Below are positions 35,516 to 44,335 of a stretch of DNA of 64,000 bases, one piece after another. The stretch is from positions 806,001 through 870,000 of the forward strand of contig CAWEQI010000003.1 of the NCBI GenBank assembly GCA_963811255.1, written 5' to 3'. The notes under the pieces are model-generated. The model was not told where the DNA came from. It did no database searches and saw nothing but the letters and a program-made list of their open reading frames with translations. Every line of letters begins with the position of its first letter. Within the stretch, counting starts at the first letter, position 1. The position numbers were made by a program, and so were the translations under genes. The stretch is from Croceibacterium_B sp963811255. GTDB lineage: Bacteria; Pseudomonadota; Alphaproteobacteria; Sphingomonadales; Sphingomonadaceae.

Positions 35516-36220
35516 TCAGATCAACCCTTTCGCCTTCAGGCTGACATGCCCCTCGCGCCCGACGATCACGTGGTCGTGGACGGCGATGCCCAGCAGGCGC
35601 CCGGCCTCGGCGATGCGGGCGGTGATCTGGATGTCGGCGCGGCTGGGCTCCGGGTTGCCGCTCGGGTGGTTGTGAACCAGGATCAGGGCGGTGGCGCCGA
35701 CTTCGAGGGCCTTCTTGACCACTTCGCGCGGGTGGATTGCGGCTTCGTCGATGGTGCCTTCCTGGGCCTGGTGATCGAGGATCAGCCGGTTGCGCGCGTC
35801 GAGGTAGAGCACCCGCACGCGCTCGACGGTGAGGTGGGCCATGTCGGTCATCAGGTAGTCGAGCAGCGCCTGCCAGCTGCCGAGGACCGGCTGTTTGCGG
35901 ACCTGGCTGCGGGCCATGCGGCGTGCGGCGAGGGCGACGGCCTTGAGCGCGGCGGTGCTGACTTCGCCCATCCCATCGACCTCGGCGAGCGCGTTGTGGT
36001 CGGCGTTGAGCACGCCGGCCAGCGAGCCGAACCGGGCGAGGAGCGCCTTGGCGACAGGCTTGGTGTCGCCCTGGCGGCGGGCGGCGAACAGCAGGTATTC
36101 GAGCACTTCGTAATCGGCCAGCGCCTCCGGGCCGCCGTCGAGCAGCCGCCGGCGCAGCCGTTCGCGGTGGCCGGTGCCGCCGTGGTCCCTGCGCGCCGGT
36201 TGGAGCGGTTTATCGGTCAA
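35516..36220 (-). CDS. radC: RadC family JAB-domain protein
   Basis: A 234-residue protein with an N-terminal helix-hairpin-helix region (HRERLRRRLLDGGPEALADYEVLEYLL) and a C-terminal JAMM/JAB metalloprotease-like domain with HNHPSGNPEPSRAD. RadC was named for DNA repair, but its actual biochemical role is unsettled. I chose the TTG at 36220 (TDKPLQPARRDHGGTGHRERL), preceded by AGGGG; the open frame continues upstream without resemblance. Its 3' end is duplicated in degenerate form beyond the autotransporter gene. The 206 bases between the two genes (35310-35515) should hold the autotransporter promoter, which I could not pinpoint. Confidence 0.92.
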   Translation of the reverse strand: MTDKPLQPARRDHGGTGHRERLRRRLLDGGPEALADYEVLEYLLFAARRQGDTKPVAKALLARFGSLAGVLNADHNALAEVDGMGEVSTAALKAVALAARRMARSQVRKQPVLGSWQALLDYLMTDMAHLTVERVRVLYLDARNRLILDHQAQEGTIDEAAIHPREVVKKALEVGATALILVHNHPSGNPEPSRADIQITARIAEAGRLLGIAVHDHVIVGREGHVSLKAKGLI

Positions 36221-36286
36221 AAGCGTTGGATCCCCTGACACGGCCCGCATTGCCTTTGCGCGGGCTTGCGCGCAAGGGTTCCCGCA

Positions 36287-39200
36287 ATGACGCAGGATGC
36301 CGAGTTCGACACCACTGCGGAAGTCCCCGGACGGCGGCGCTCGTTCTGGTGGCGCTGGGTCGTCCTGCCGCTGCTGCTGATCTTGGGGGCGGTTTTCCTC
36401 GCTTTCTGGCTGCAGCGCGATACATTCGCCGGCAACCTGATCGACCGCTACCTGCGCTCGCATCACGTCCGCGCGACCTATAAGATCGACCGCATCGGCG
36501 GAAAGGAGCAGATTCTCAGCCACATCGTGGTCGGCGATCCACGACGGCCGGACCTGACGGTCGAGCGCGCGGTGGTGTTTATCCGCTACCGGTTCGGCTA
36601 CCCCGGCATTTCGAGTGTGACGCTGATCAAGCCGCGGCTCTACGGGACATACCTGCACGGCAAGCTGAGCTTCGGCGCGCTCAATTCGCTGTTCCCGGCC
36701 AAGAAGCCCAAGCCGCCCTTCGAGCTGCCGAACTATTCGCTCGCCCTCTACGATGGCCGCGCATTGCTGGAAACCGATCACGGCCCCGTCGGCTTCAAGG
36801 CCGAGGGCAAAGGATACCTGCGCGGCGGCTTCAAGGGCGTGCTCGCGGCGACGGCTCCGCAGCTGATGTTCGGGCAGTGCCAGCTTTCCGGCGCGACGCT
36901 GTACGGCAAGATCGGCATCGACGCCGAGCGGCCGACCTTCAGCGGCCCCGTTCGGTTGCAGGCGATGGATTGCGGGAAGGGGTCCGCGCAACTGAGCGAA
37001 GCCTCGGTAAACGCGGACGTGAAGATCGACCGCGACTTTGCTGGCGGCGATGCGACGATCTCCGGCGACACGCGCGCGTTGCAGCTCGCCGATGCCGTGG
37101 CCGAGGCGCTCCAGCTCAAGGGCAAATTGTCGTTCCGCGGCGGGGAACTGACCGCAAGCTACGACGCCGAGGGGGTCGGCATCGCCCATCCCCAGGCGCG
37201 GATTGCCAGGTTCGGCGCCAAAGGTTCCATTCGCGCGGGCGACGGGTTCAATTGGGTTCGGCTGGAGAGCGATTTCGAGGGCACCGGCCTTCATCCCGGC
37301 ACCGCCTTGGACGAGGCGCTCGGCAAAGCGGCCGACGGCGCTGGCGAGAACTTGCTCGGCGCGGTTCTGCGCAAACTACGCGGGGCCCTGCTGGACGAAG
37401 CGAACGGCAGCTCGCTCTCGGGTCACGCGACCTGGAGCAAGACCGGCGCCGTGACCAGCCTGGTGATCCCGCAGGCGAGCGTGATCGGCGGCAGCGGCCA
37501 GCCGGTGCTGTCGCTTTCCCGCTTCCAGTACGGCAGCAGCCAAACCGGTGTGCCGCGGCTCGCCGGCAATATCGCGACCGGCGGACGCGACTTGCCGCGG
37601 ATCGAGGCCCGGATCGACCAGCAAGGAACGGGAGGTTTCAGGGCCCGGCTGACAATGGCGGCTTACCAGGCGCAAGGCGGCAGCATCGCGATCCCCTCGC
37701 TGGCGCTGGTCTCCAAGGGCAACCGGATCGGGTTTGCCGGGCGGACGATCCTTAGCGGCGACCTGCCGGACGGTCATGCCGACGGGCTGCTGGTGCCGGT
37801 CTCGGGCAACTGGTCGAGCACCTCCGGCCTCGCGATGTGGCGGCACTGCACCCCCGTCGTGTTTGATTCGCTGCGCTTCGCCAGCCTGACGCTTCGGCGG
37901 CACGGGCTGACCGTTTGCCCGGCGAAGGGCCGGCCGATCCTGCACTACGGCTCGGCCGGTCTGGCGATAGCCGCCGGAATACCCTCGCTCGACGTCGGCG
38001 GCACATTGGGCCAGACGCCGATTGCCATTCGCAGCGGCGCGATCGGATTCGCCTATCCCGGCACGATGACCGCCCGGCAGGTGCTGGTGACCCTGGGGCC
38101 GCGGGCGACGGCGACGACGTTCGCGGTCGACGACCTCACCGCGCGGCTCGGCAAGACGATCGGCGGGACATTCGGCGGGACCGACGCCAGGCTGTTCAGC
38201 GTGCCGATGAATATCACCGACGCCAGTGGAACATGGAGTTACGCCAAAGGTCGGCTGAGCCTGGCCGACGGCGCCTTCCACCTGGTCGATCGCCGCAAGC
38301 CGGCGCGCTTCCAGCCGCTGATCGCGCGCGGCGCGACGCTGGCTCTCGAGAACAATCTGATCACCGCCGACGCGGTGCTGCGCGAGCCGACGACGGACCG
38401 CGAGATCACCCGGGTCGCCTTGCGTCACGATCTGGCGAGCGGAAGCGGACACGCCGACCTGACGGTGCCGGGGATCGTGTTCGACAAGCGCCTCCAGCCG
38501 CAGCCACCCTTATCCGAGTGCCTAGGGTCTGTCGCCGGGCCTGCTACCGGTCCGCCCGGCTTGAGCTGCGTCGCGTTGGGCGTGGTCAGCAACGTCGCCG
38601 GGACCATTTCCGGCAAGGGGCGGATCGACTGGGACCAGCACGGCCTCACCAGTTCGGGCCGGTTCTCCAGCGATTCGCTCGATTTCGCGGCCGCGTTCGG
38701 GCAGGTGAAGGGCGCCTCGGGCACAGTGGTGTTCACCGACCTGCTCGGCCTGACGACCGCCCCCGACCAGGTCATCAAACTCGCCTCGGTCAATCCCGGC
38801 ATCGAGGTGACGGGCGGCGAGGTCTCGTTACAGCTGAGCAAGGGGCAGGTGCTCAGGGTGAACCGCGGCACCTGGCCGTTCATGGGTGGCACGCTGACGA
38901 TGCGGCCGGTGACGCTGAACCTCGGGGTGAGCGAGGAACGCGCCTATGTCCTCGACATCAAGGGACTGGAGGCGTCGCAGTTCGTGGATCGCATGCAGCT
39001 GGAGAATATCTCCGCCACCGGCACCTTTGACGGCGTAATTCCGCTGGTCTTCAACCCCGATGGAAACGGCCGCGTCGCCGGCGGCCACCTGCAATCGCGA
39101 GACGGCGGGAACGTCGCTTATGTCGGCGCGCTGACTTACAAGGACCTGTCGACGATGGCCAACATGGCCTTCGACGCGCTGCGCTCGCTTGACTACGAGG

Positions 39201-39562
39201 GCATGACGATTGACATGAACGGTCCGCTAACCGGTGAGATCGTCACTCGGGTAAGGTTCGACGGCGTCAGCCAGGGCGAGGGCGCCAAACGCAATTTCAT
39301 CACCCGGCGGATCGGCAAGCTGCCGTTCCGCTTCATCGTCACCGTTACGGCGCCGTTTTACAAGCTGATCACCAACATCCGCTCGATGTACGATCCGACG
39401 ATGGTTCGCAGCCCGCAGGAGCTCGCCCAGCAGGGGCTGCTGGTCGATCGTAACGGCAACGTGGTTCCCGCCGGCAGCGTGCCGTCCTCTCCTTCCACTC
39501 CCGCCAAGCCAACGCCGGATGAAGGCACCATTCAGCGCCCCGAAAGTGAGAAAAAGCCATGA
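36287..39562 (+). CDS. ydbH: YdbH family intermembrane lipid-transport protein
   Basis: A 1,091-residue AsmA-like protein with one N-terminal helix (about residues 25-45) and a very long beta-rich periplasmic part, ending in the family C terminus (DMNGPLTGEIVTRVRFDGVSQG … RFIVTVTAPFYKLI). In E. coli, YdbH with TamB and YhdP forms bridges that move phospholipids to the outer membrane, and YdbH works with the lipoprotein YnbE. The next two genes are ynbE and ydbL, so the module is complete here. I chose the ATG at 36287 (MTQDAEFDTTAE); one seven codons upstream is possible. It overlaps ynbE by four bases. Confidence 0.92.
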   Translation: MTQDAEFDTTAEVPGRRRSFWWRWVVLPLLLILGAVFLAFWLQRDTFAGNLIDRYLRSHHVRATYKIDRIGGKEQILSHIVVGDPRRPDLTVERAVVFIRYRFGYPGISSVTLIKPRLYGTYLHGKLSFGALNSLFPAKKPKPPFELPNYSLALYDGRALLETDHGPVGFKAEGKGYLRGGFKGVLAATAPQLMFGQCQLSGATLYGKIGIDAERPTFSGPVRLQAMDCGKGSAQLSEASVNADVKIDRDFAGGDATISGDTRALQLADAVAEALQLKGKLSFRGGELTASYDAEGVGIAHPQARIARFGAKGSIRAGDGFNWVRLESDFEGTGLHPGTALDEALGKAADGAGENLLGAVLRKLRGALLDEANGSSLSGHATWSKTGAVTSLVIPQASVIGGSGQPVLSLSRFQYGSSQTGVPRLAGNIATGGRDLPRIEARIDQQGTGGFRARLTMAAYQAQGGSIAIPSLALVSKGNRIGFAGRTILSGDLPDGHADGLLVPVSGNWSSTSGLAMWRHCTPVVFDSLRFASLTLRRHGLTVCPAKGRPILHYGSAGLAIAAGIPSLDVGGTLGQTPIAIRSGAIGFAYPGTMTARQVLVTLGPRATATTFAVDDLTARLGKTIGGTFGGTDARLFSVPMNITDASGTWSYAKGRLSLADGAFHLVDRRKPARFQPLIARGATLALENNLITADAVLREPTTDREITRVALRHDLASGSGHADLTVPGIVFDKRLQPQPPLSECLGSVAGPATGPPGLSCVALGVVSNVAGTISGKGRIDWDQHGLTSSGRFSSDSLDFAAAFGQVKGASGTVVFTDLLGLTTAPDQVIKLASVNPGIEVTGGEVSLQLSKGQVLRVNRGTWPFMGGTLTMRPVTLNLGVSEERAYVLDIKGLEASQFVDRMQLENISATGTFDGVIPLVFNPDGNGRVAGGHLQSRDGGNVAYVGALTYKDLSTMANMAFDALRSLDYEGMTIDMNGPLTGEIVTRVRFDGVSQGEGAKRNFITRRIGKLPFRFIVTVTAPFYKLITNIRSMYDPTMVRSPQELAQQGLLVDRNGNVVPAGSVPSSPSTPAKPTPDEGTIQRPESEKKP

Positions 39563-39804
39563 TGTCAGGCAAATTGACCAACCGCGCGTGCCGTGCGCAT
39601 AAGGTTCCGATGAGCGGGGCTGGACGGGCAGGCGCGGTGGTGACGGCGATGCTGGGCTGCGGCCTGGTGGCGGGGTGCATTTCGGTGACCGCGCCAGACA
39701 AGCCGATCGTGATCGAGCTCGACATCAACGTCAAACAGGACGTGGTTTATCATCTGGCGCCCAACGCGCAGAACACGATCGAGCAGAATTCGAGTATCTT
39801 CTGA
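39559..39804 (+). CDS. ynbE: YnbE family outer-membrane lipoprotein
   Basis: A small lipoprotein with lipobox LVAGC, followed by a short mature part (ISVTAPDKPIVIELDINVKQDVVYHL) typical of YnbE. In E. coli YnbE multimerises by beta-strand stacking onto YdbH to complete a lipid bridge to the outer membrane. The ATG at 39559 overlaps the ydbH stop and gives 81 residues; an ATG at 39610, with AAGG upstream, gives 64 residues and a signal peptide of more normal length, and may be the true start. The stop overlaps the ATG at 39804. Confidence 0.88.
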   Translation: MMSGKLTNRACRAHKVPMSGAGRAGAVVTAMLGCGLVAGCISVTAPDKPIVIELDINVKQDVVYHLAPNAQNTIEQNSSIF

Positions 39805-39815
39805 TGGAGAAGAGC

Positions 39816-40208
39816 ATGAAAACGATTTTCACCCGCGCCACGTTGGCCCTCTCGGCCGCGGCGCTCGCCCTGGCGGGGCTCGCCGCGCCAGCCTTGGCCC
39901 AGCGCGATCCCGCGTACGAGGCGGCGCGCCAGTCGGGCAAGGTCGGCGAAAAGCCCGACGGCTATCTCGGTATCGTCGACGGCTCGACGCCGCAGCTGCA
40001 GAAGCTGGTCAACGACATCAACATCAAGCGCCGGGCGCTTTATGCGCAGAAGGCCCAGGCGGCCAGCGCGACGCTCGAGGAGTACGCGTTCACCGCCGGC
40101 TGTCTGGCCGTCGCGCGCACCGTTCCCGGCGAGAAATACATGACCCCCGACGGCAAGTGGATGACGCGCACCTCGGCCCCGCCGATCCGCGATCCGCGCT
40201 GTCCGTAA
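39816..40208 (+). CDS. ydbL: YdbL family (DUF1318) periplasmic protein
   Basis: A 130-residue secreted protein with a signal peptide cleaved after A28 (APALA|QRDP). The mature part (YEAARQSGKVGEKPDGYLGIV, later NDINIKRRALYAQKAQ) matches DUF1318/YdbL. In E. coli YdbL acts as a chaperone-like partner of YdbH-YnbE. GGAGAAG sits before the ATG at 39816; an in-frame ATG at 39804, overlapping the ynbE stop, would add four residues. The following 202 bases (40209-40410) show no gene; they precede the ATP synthase cluster and should hold its promoter. Confidence 0.9.
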   Translation: MKTIFTRATLALSAAALALAGLAAPALAQRDPAYEAARQSGKVGEKPDGYLGIVDGSTPQLQKLVNDINIKRRALYAQKAQAASATLEEYAFTAGCLAVARTVPGEKYMTPDGKWMTRTSAPPIRDPRCP

Positions 40209-40410
40209 GCGTCCAGGGCGCCAATCCAAAGCCATCGCCGCGCGCCGTCCGCAGCCTCACCGCCGCGGGCGACGTTTTTCGTATTTTGTGCCGCGGCAGG
40301 GGCGGTTGACTTGGCTTGCGCCCGTCCGTAAGGGCGGCGCGTCGCCGGCCGGGGCAACCTTTGGCCGCGCATTCCTTTGCAACCCCTGCGCGAGGCGAAA
40401 CGCACCCATC

Positions 40411-40734
40411 GTGGCGAACGAACCCGACAACGCACCCGGTGAGGACCCGAAGTTCAATTCGCTCGAAGAGCGGATCGCGGCCGCGCGCAAGGCGGAAGGC
40501 GAGCGGGTGACGAAGGAGCATTTCGAAGTCCAGGTCGTCCGCGGCAAGGCTCTCGAAATCGCTTCGGTCATGGTCGGATACCCGGTCGGCGGGATCATCG
40601 TCGGCTTCGTGCTCGACAAGATATTCGGCACCTTGCCGTGGATCACCATCGCCCTGATGTTTCTCGCCTTCGTGGGCGCGTGCATGAGGGTCCTCCGCGT
40701 CGGCAAGGATGACGACGCAAACGGCGCCGGTTAG
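40411..40734 (+). CDS. atpI: ATP synthase protein I (AtpI)
   Basis: A 107-residue protein with a charged N-terminal third and two helices (about residues 47-68 and 74-93), the second loop reading VGYPVGGIIVGFVLDKIFGTLPW. AtpI assists assembly of the Fo c-ring in other bacteria and is usually first in the alphaproteobacterial Fo cluster. The start is a GTG at 40411 giving MANEPDNAPGED. atpB begins 29 bases later. Confidence 0.88.
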   Translation: MANEPDNAPGEDPKFNSLEERIAAARKAEGERVTKEHFEVQVVRGKALEIASVMVGYPVGGIIVGFVLDKIFGTLPWITIALMFLAFVGACMRVLRVGKDDDANGAG

Positions 40735-40763
40735 GCGCGCAACAGGAATCGGAAAGACAGCTC

Positions 40764-41543
40764 GTGGCCGCGTCTGCCAAGATCGACCCCATGCACCAGT
40801 TCATGATCAGCCCCGTCGGCGGCGGGGAGCTGGTCGGATCGCCGTTTCAGTTCACCAACTCGGCGTTCTGGATGTTCGTCGTGCTCGCCTGCATCGTGGT
40901 GTTCATGTGGGGCGGGATGAAGCGCGAGTTGGTGCCCGGCCGCTGGCAGGCCGCCGTCGAAGGCTTCGTCGAATTTGTCTCCGGGATGACGGTGTCGAGC
41001 ATCGGGCCCGAGGGGCGCAAGTTCACCCCGTGGATCTTCACGATCTTCACCTTCATCCTGTTCGCCAACTACCTAAGCCTGTTCCCTTCGGGTTTCCTGC
41101 CCGGGGCCTTTCCCTTCGCTGTGACCGCGCAGTTCACGGTGACGGGCATGATGGCGATCATCAGCTTCTCGATCGTGCTGATCGTCGGCTTCTGGCGTCA
41201 CAAGCTGCGTTTCTTCACTCTATTCGTTCCCCACGGGACGCCAAAACCGATGATCCCGCTGATCGCGTTCATCGAATTCATCAGCTTCATGGTTCGGCCG
41301 TTCAGTCTCGCGTTGCGCCTTTTCGTGGCGATGATCGCCGGACACATCCTGTTCGACGTGTTCGGCAACTTCATCATCATGGGGATCAATTCGGGCACCG
41401 CGGCGGGTTACGCCATCGCGCTGTTGAGCTTCATCTTCGTGCTCGGCGTGAACGCGATCGAACTGCTGGTCTGTGCGATCCAGGCTTACATTTTCGCGCT
41501 GCTCTCTTCGCTCTACATCAACGATGCGGCGAACCTGCATTGA
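40764..41543 (+). CDS. atpB: F-type ATP synthase subunit a
   Basis: Fo stator subunit that forms the two proton half-channels against the c-ring. The 259 residues include the helix with the essential arginine (RPFSLALRLFVAMIAGH) and the C-terminal helix AIELLVCAIQAYIFALLSSLYI. The start is a GTG at 40764 giving MAASAKIDPMHQFMISP. It is complete and in the normal order between atpI and atpE. Confidence 0.97.
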   Translation: MAASAKIDPMHQFMISPVGGGELVGSPFQFTNSAFWMFVVLACIVVFMWGGMKRELVPGRWQAAVEGFVEFVSGMTVSSIGPEGRKFTPWIFTIFTFILFANYLSLFPSGFLPGAFPFAVTAQFTVTGMMAIISFSIVLIVGFWRHKLRFFTLFVPHGTPKPMIPLIAFIEFISFMVRPFSLALRLFVAMIAGHILFDVFGNFIIMGINSGTAAGYAIALLSFIFVLGVNAIELLVCAIQAYIFALLSSLYINDAANLH

Positions 41544-41584
41544 TGTTCTGTTTGTAATTCAAGTCATTCAATGGAGAATTTAAG

Positions 41585-41812
41585 ATGGATCTCGAAGCTG
41601 CAAAAGTGATCGGCGCCGGCCTCGCGGCGATCGGCACCGGTGCCGCGTCTATCGGCGTCGGGTTCGTGTTCGGATCGTTCCTGCAGGGTGCGCTGCGCAA
41701 CCCGGGTGCGGCCGACGGCCAGCAGGGCCGCCTGTTCATCGGCTTCGCCGCGGCGGAACTGCTGGGCCTGATCGCCTTTGCGGTCGCGATGATCATCCTT
41801 TACGCGGTCTGA
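41585..41812 (+). CDS. atpE: F-type ATP synthase subunit c
   Basis: Proteolipid of the rotating Fo ring, 75 residues in two helices joined by the polar loop ALRNPGAADG. The proton-binding carboxylate is E58 in FAAAELLGL. The first helix carries the glycine-rich packing motif GAGLAAIGTGAASIGVG. GGAGAA precedes the ATG. No sodium-type ligand set is evident, so a proton ring is expected. Confidence 0.97.
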   Translation: MDLEAAKVIGAGLAAIGTGAASIGVGFVFGSFLQGALRNPGAADGQQGRLFIGFAAAELLGLIAFAVAMIILYAV

Positions 41813-41886
41813 TCCGCGCGAAGGCACAGAAGGCTGGCCGGACATGGCTCCGGCTGGCCTGGTGACAGGCTGAACGAAACGGTCCC

Positions 41887-42381
41887 ATGCCCCAACTTAA
41901 TCAGCTTCCTCTCGTCTACTTGTCCCAGTGGTTCTGGCTGCTGGTGGTGCTGGGGATCGTCTATTTTGGCATCGCCAGGACGATGGTGCCGAAGATCGAG
42001 CAGGTCGTCGACGGCCGCGACGCGAAGATCGCTGGCGATCTCGCCGCGGCCGAGCAGGCGCGGAGCGAGGCCGAAGCGACCGAGGAGCGCGCGCGTGCGG
42101 CCGAGGAAGCCGCACACGAAGCGGCCCGAGCCATTGCCGCTGCGGCCAAGGTGAAGTCGCTCGCCAACGCGGAAAAACGGGTCGCCAAGGCCGACGCTGC
42201 GATCGGCGAGAAGATAGCGGCGGCCGAGGCCCGCGTCGCCGAAGCTCGTGCGAAGGCGCTTGAAAGCCTTGAAGGCGTCGCTGCCGAGGCGGCGCAGGAG
42301 ATTGTCGCCAAGGTCGCTGGCGCCAAGGTTTCAGCCGACAGGGCCAGCGCGGCGGTGAAGGCGGTGCTGGCCGATGGCTGA
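41887..42381 (+). CDS. atpG: F-type ATP synthase subunit b'
   Basis: Second b-type peripheral-stalk subunit (b'), as found in alphaproteobacteria, cyanobacteria and chloroplasts; some annotations use atpF2 or atpX. The N-terminal helix (YLSQWFWLLVVLGIVYFGIA) is followed by a long Ala/Glu/Lys coiled coil reaching to residue 164. Starting MPQLNQLPLVYLSQWFWL is typical. It overlaps atpF by eight bases, so the two stalk subunits are probably made in step. Confidence 0.93.
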   Translation: MPQLNQLPLVYLSQWFWLLVVLGIVYFGIARTMVPKIEQVVDGRDAKIAGDLAAAEQARSEAEATEERARAAEEAAHEAARAIAAAAKVKSLANAEKRVAKADAAIGEKIAAAEARVAEARAKALESLEGVAAEAAQEIVAKVAGAKVSADRASAAVKAVLADG

Positions 42382-42910
42382 CCTGGCTTTTCTCGCTGCC
42401 GCGGCCGGCGGTGCCGCCGAGCACGCCGAACCGGCCGCGTGGCACCTCAACGCCGACGGCTGGTGGGCCATGACGGTGATTGCCGTCATCCTGCTGATGC
42501 TGTTCTACAAGGTTCCCGCCGTTATCGCCGAGGCGCTCGACAAGCGCATCGCCTCCGTCCGCCAGGCGCTCGACGAGGCAGCGCAACTGCGCAGCGAAGC
42601 GGAAGCGCTCAAGGCCGAGTATGAGCGGAAGGTGGCCGACGCGGGACGGCATGCCGAGGAGCTCCGGGTCGGCGCGGAAAAGGAAGCCGCGGCGATCGTC
42701 GAAAAGGCCAAGGCGGACGCCACCGCGCTGATCGCCCGGCATGAGAAGATGGCCGAGGACAAGATCGCCGCCGCCGAACGCGCCGCCGTCGCCGACCTGC
42801 GCGCGCGGGCGGTCGAGGCCGCCGCCGCCGCCGCCAGGACCCTGATCGCCGAACAGCACGGCGCGGAAGCCGACGCGAAGCTGGTCGACAAAGCCATCTC
42901 CGACCTCTGA
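42374..42910 (+). CDS. atpF: F-type ATP synthase subunit b
   Basis: Peripheral-stalk subunit with one membrane helix (about residues 30-48, AMTVIAVILLMLFYKVPAV) and a long charged coiled coil to residue 178. Together with b' it holds F1 static against the rotor. It is the last Fo gene; the F1 genes are not in this window, in line with the split arrangement in alphaproteobacteria. The 85 bases after it show no clear terminator. Confidence 0.94.
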   Translation: MADLAFLAAAAGGAAEHAEPAAWHLNADGWWAMTVIAVILLMLFYKVPAVIAEALDKRIASVRQALDEAAQLRSEAEALKAEYERKVADAGRHAEELRVGAEKEAAAIVEKAKADATALIARHEKMAEDKIAAAERAAVADLRARAVEAAAAAARTLIAEQHGAEADAKLVDKAISDL

Positions 42911-42995
42911 GGGCGAATTTCGGCACACGCGGCTTGCACTGGGACCGCGACCTGCTTCACAGACGGCGACGACATTCGCGTTTGGGAGATTGGGC

Positions 42996-43610
42996 ATGAA
43001 GGTTGCGGTTCTCGGAGCGAGCGGCAAGGGCGGTTCGCAGATCACCAAGGAACTGGTCTCGCGTGGGCATCAGGTGGTGGCGATCGCGCGCCATCCGGAG
43101 AAGCTGCCGTCGGGCGAGGGGGTCACTCCGGTGCAGGGCGATGCGTCCGACGCCGACGCCTTGGCCAAGCAGATCAAGGGCGTCGATGCCGTGATCAGCG
43201 CGGTCCATTTCGACATTCCCGCCGCGACGTTGCTCTCGGCGGTCAAGCAGGCCGAGGTGAACCGCCTGCTGGTGATGGGCGGCGCTGCGAGTCTCAGGAA
43301 CAAGGATGGTGTGCGGCTGTACGATTCCCCTGGTTTTCCCGAAAACATCAAGCCGATCGTCAAGCCGGGGATCGACTTTCTCGACGCCCTGAAGAAGGAG
43401 CACGATGTCGACTGGACCTTCTTTTCGCCGGCGATGGTGATCTTCGAAGGGCCGCGCCAGGGGCCGGGCAGCTTTCGCCTGGGCCAGGACGAGCTGGTCA
43501 CCGACGCCAGCGGCGAGAGCAAGATCAGCTATGCCGACTATGCGATCGCGATGGTCGACGAGCTCGAGCAGCACAACCATTCGCGCGGCCGGTTCACCGC
43601 CGCTTATTAA
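42996..43610 (+). CDS. NAD(P)H-binding, NmrA-like protein
   Basis: A 204-residue Rossmann-fold protein of the atypical short-chain dehydrogenase type. MKVAVLGASGKGGSQITKELVSRGHQVVAIAR holds the dinucleotide-binding glycines, followed by GVDAVISAVHF and LLVMGGAASL, and a late WTFFSPAMVIFEG segment. This pattern fits NAD(P)-binding proteins near NmrA and YwnB, which often lack a known substrate. I chose the ATG at 42996, which has GGGAG upstream. It is probably independent of the ATP synthase genes. Confidence 0.82.
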   Translation: MKVAVLGASGKGGSQITKELVSRGHQVVAIARHPEKLPSGEGVTPVQGDASDADALAKQIKGVDAVISAVHFDIPAATLLSAVKQAEVNRLLVMGGAASLRNKDGVRLYDSPGFPENIKPIVKPGIDFLDALKKEHDVDWTFFSPAMVIFEGPRQGPGSFRLGQDELVTDASGESKISYADYAIAMVDELEQHNHSRGRFTAAY

Positions 43611-43678
43611 GGCGAAGCGGCAATCCGAAACTTTTCGCGGCGCCCCGCGCTCTCTCCTCATCGAAAAGGAGAGAGCGA

Positions 43679-44299
43679 ATGGCGCCCAGCGCGATTGCCA
43701 TCAATTGTACGCTAAAGTCGAGCGACGATCCGCCGAGTTCCACCCGACGGATGATCGACGTCCTGGCCGACGCCTTTCGCCAGTACGGCGTCGAGGTCTC
43801 CGAAGTGATGCGCCTCGCCGACTATAACATCAAGCCGGGCGTTACCTCCGACGAAGGCGCAGGCGACGACTGGCCGATACTGCGCGAGAAGATCCTGGCG
43901 CACGACATCCTGATCTTCGGAGGGCCGATCTGGGTCGGACAGATCAGCTCCATTTCCAAGCGGGTGATCGAGCGGATGGACGCGTTCCTGTCGGAGACCG
44001 ACGATCACGGACGGATGCCGAGCTATGGTAAGGTGGCCGTCGCAGCCATCGTCGGCAACGAGGACGGGGCCCACTACAATTCGGCCGAGCTGTACCAAGG
44101 GCTTAACGACCTCGGCTGGACGATACCGGCCAACGCAGTGTGCTACTGGAACGGCGAAGCAATGGGCTCGACCAACTTCAAGGAACTCGACAAGGTGCCG
44201 GAGAAGGTCCTGCAAATGGCGAAACAGGTGGCGAGCAATGCAGTGCGCCTCGCCTCCCTGCTCAACCGTTCGTTCTATCCCGGCGTGGCGAGCGGCTAA
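43679..44299 (+). CDS. NAD(P)H-dependent FMN reductase / flavodoxin-fold protein
   Basis: A 206-residue protein with the flavodoxin-like order: phosphate-binding start (AIAINCTLKSSDDPPSSTRRM), the central FGGPIWVGQISSISKRVIERMD segment, which is the hallmark of NADPH-dependent FMN reductases, and VGNEDGAHYN. It should bind FMN and reduce quinones or small electrophiles in the cytosol. AAAGGAGAGAG immediately precedes the ATG. The end forms a small hairpin (GCGGCTAAGAGCCGC) around its stop. It converges with the lipoprotein gene. Confidence 0.85.
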   Translation: MAPSAIAINCTLKSSDDPPSSTRRMIDVLADAFRQYGVEVSEVMRLADYNIKPGVTSDEGAGDDWPILREKILAHDILIFGGPIWVGQISSISKRVIERMDAFLSETDDHGRMPSYGKVAVAAIVGNEDGAHYNSAELYQGLNDLGWTIPANAVCYWNGEAMGSTNFKELDKVPEKVLQMAKQVASNAVRLASLLNRSFYPGVASG

Positions 44300-44335
44300 G
44301 AGCCGCGCGGCCGTTGCCGAGCCTGGACCCCGACT

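Noticed and set aside
43611..43678. Terminator between the two redox genes
   Set aside because: Only short GC-rich pairing is visible and there is no T-run; not distinguishable from background.
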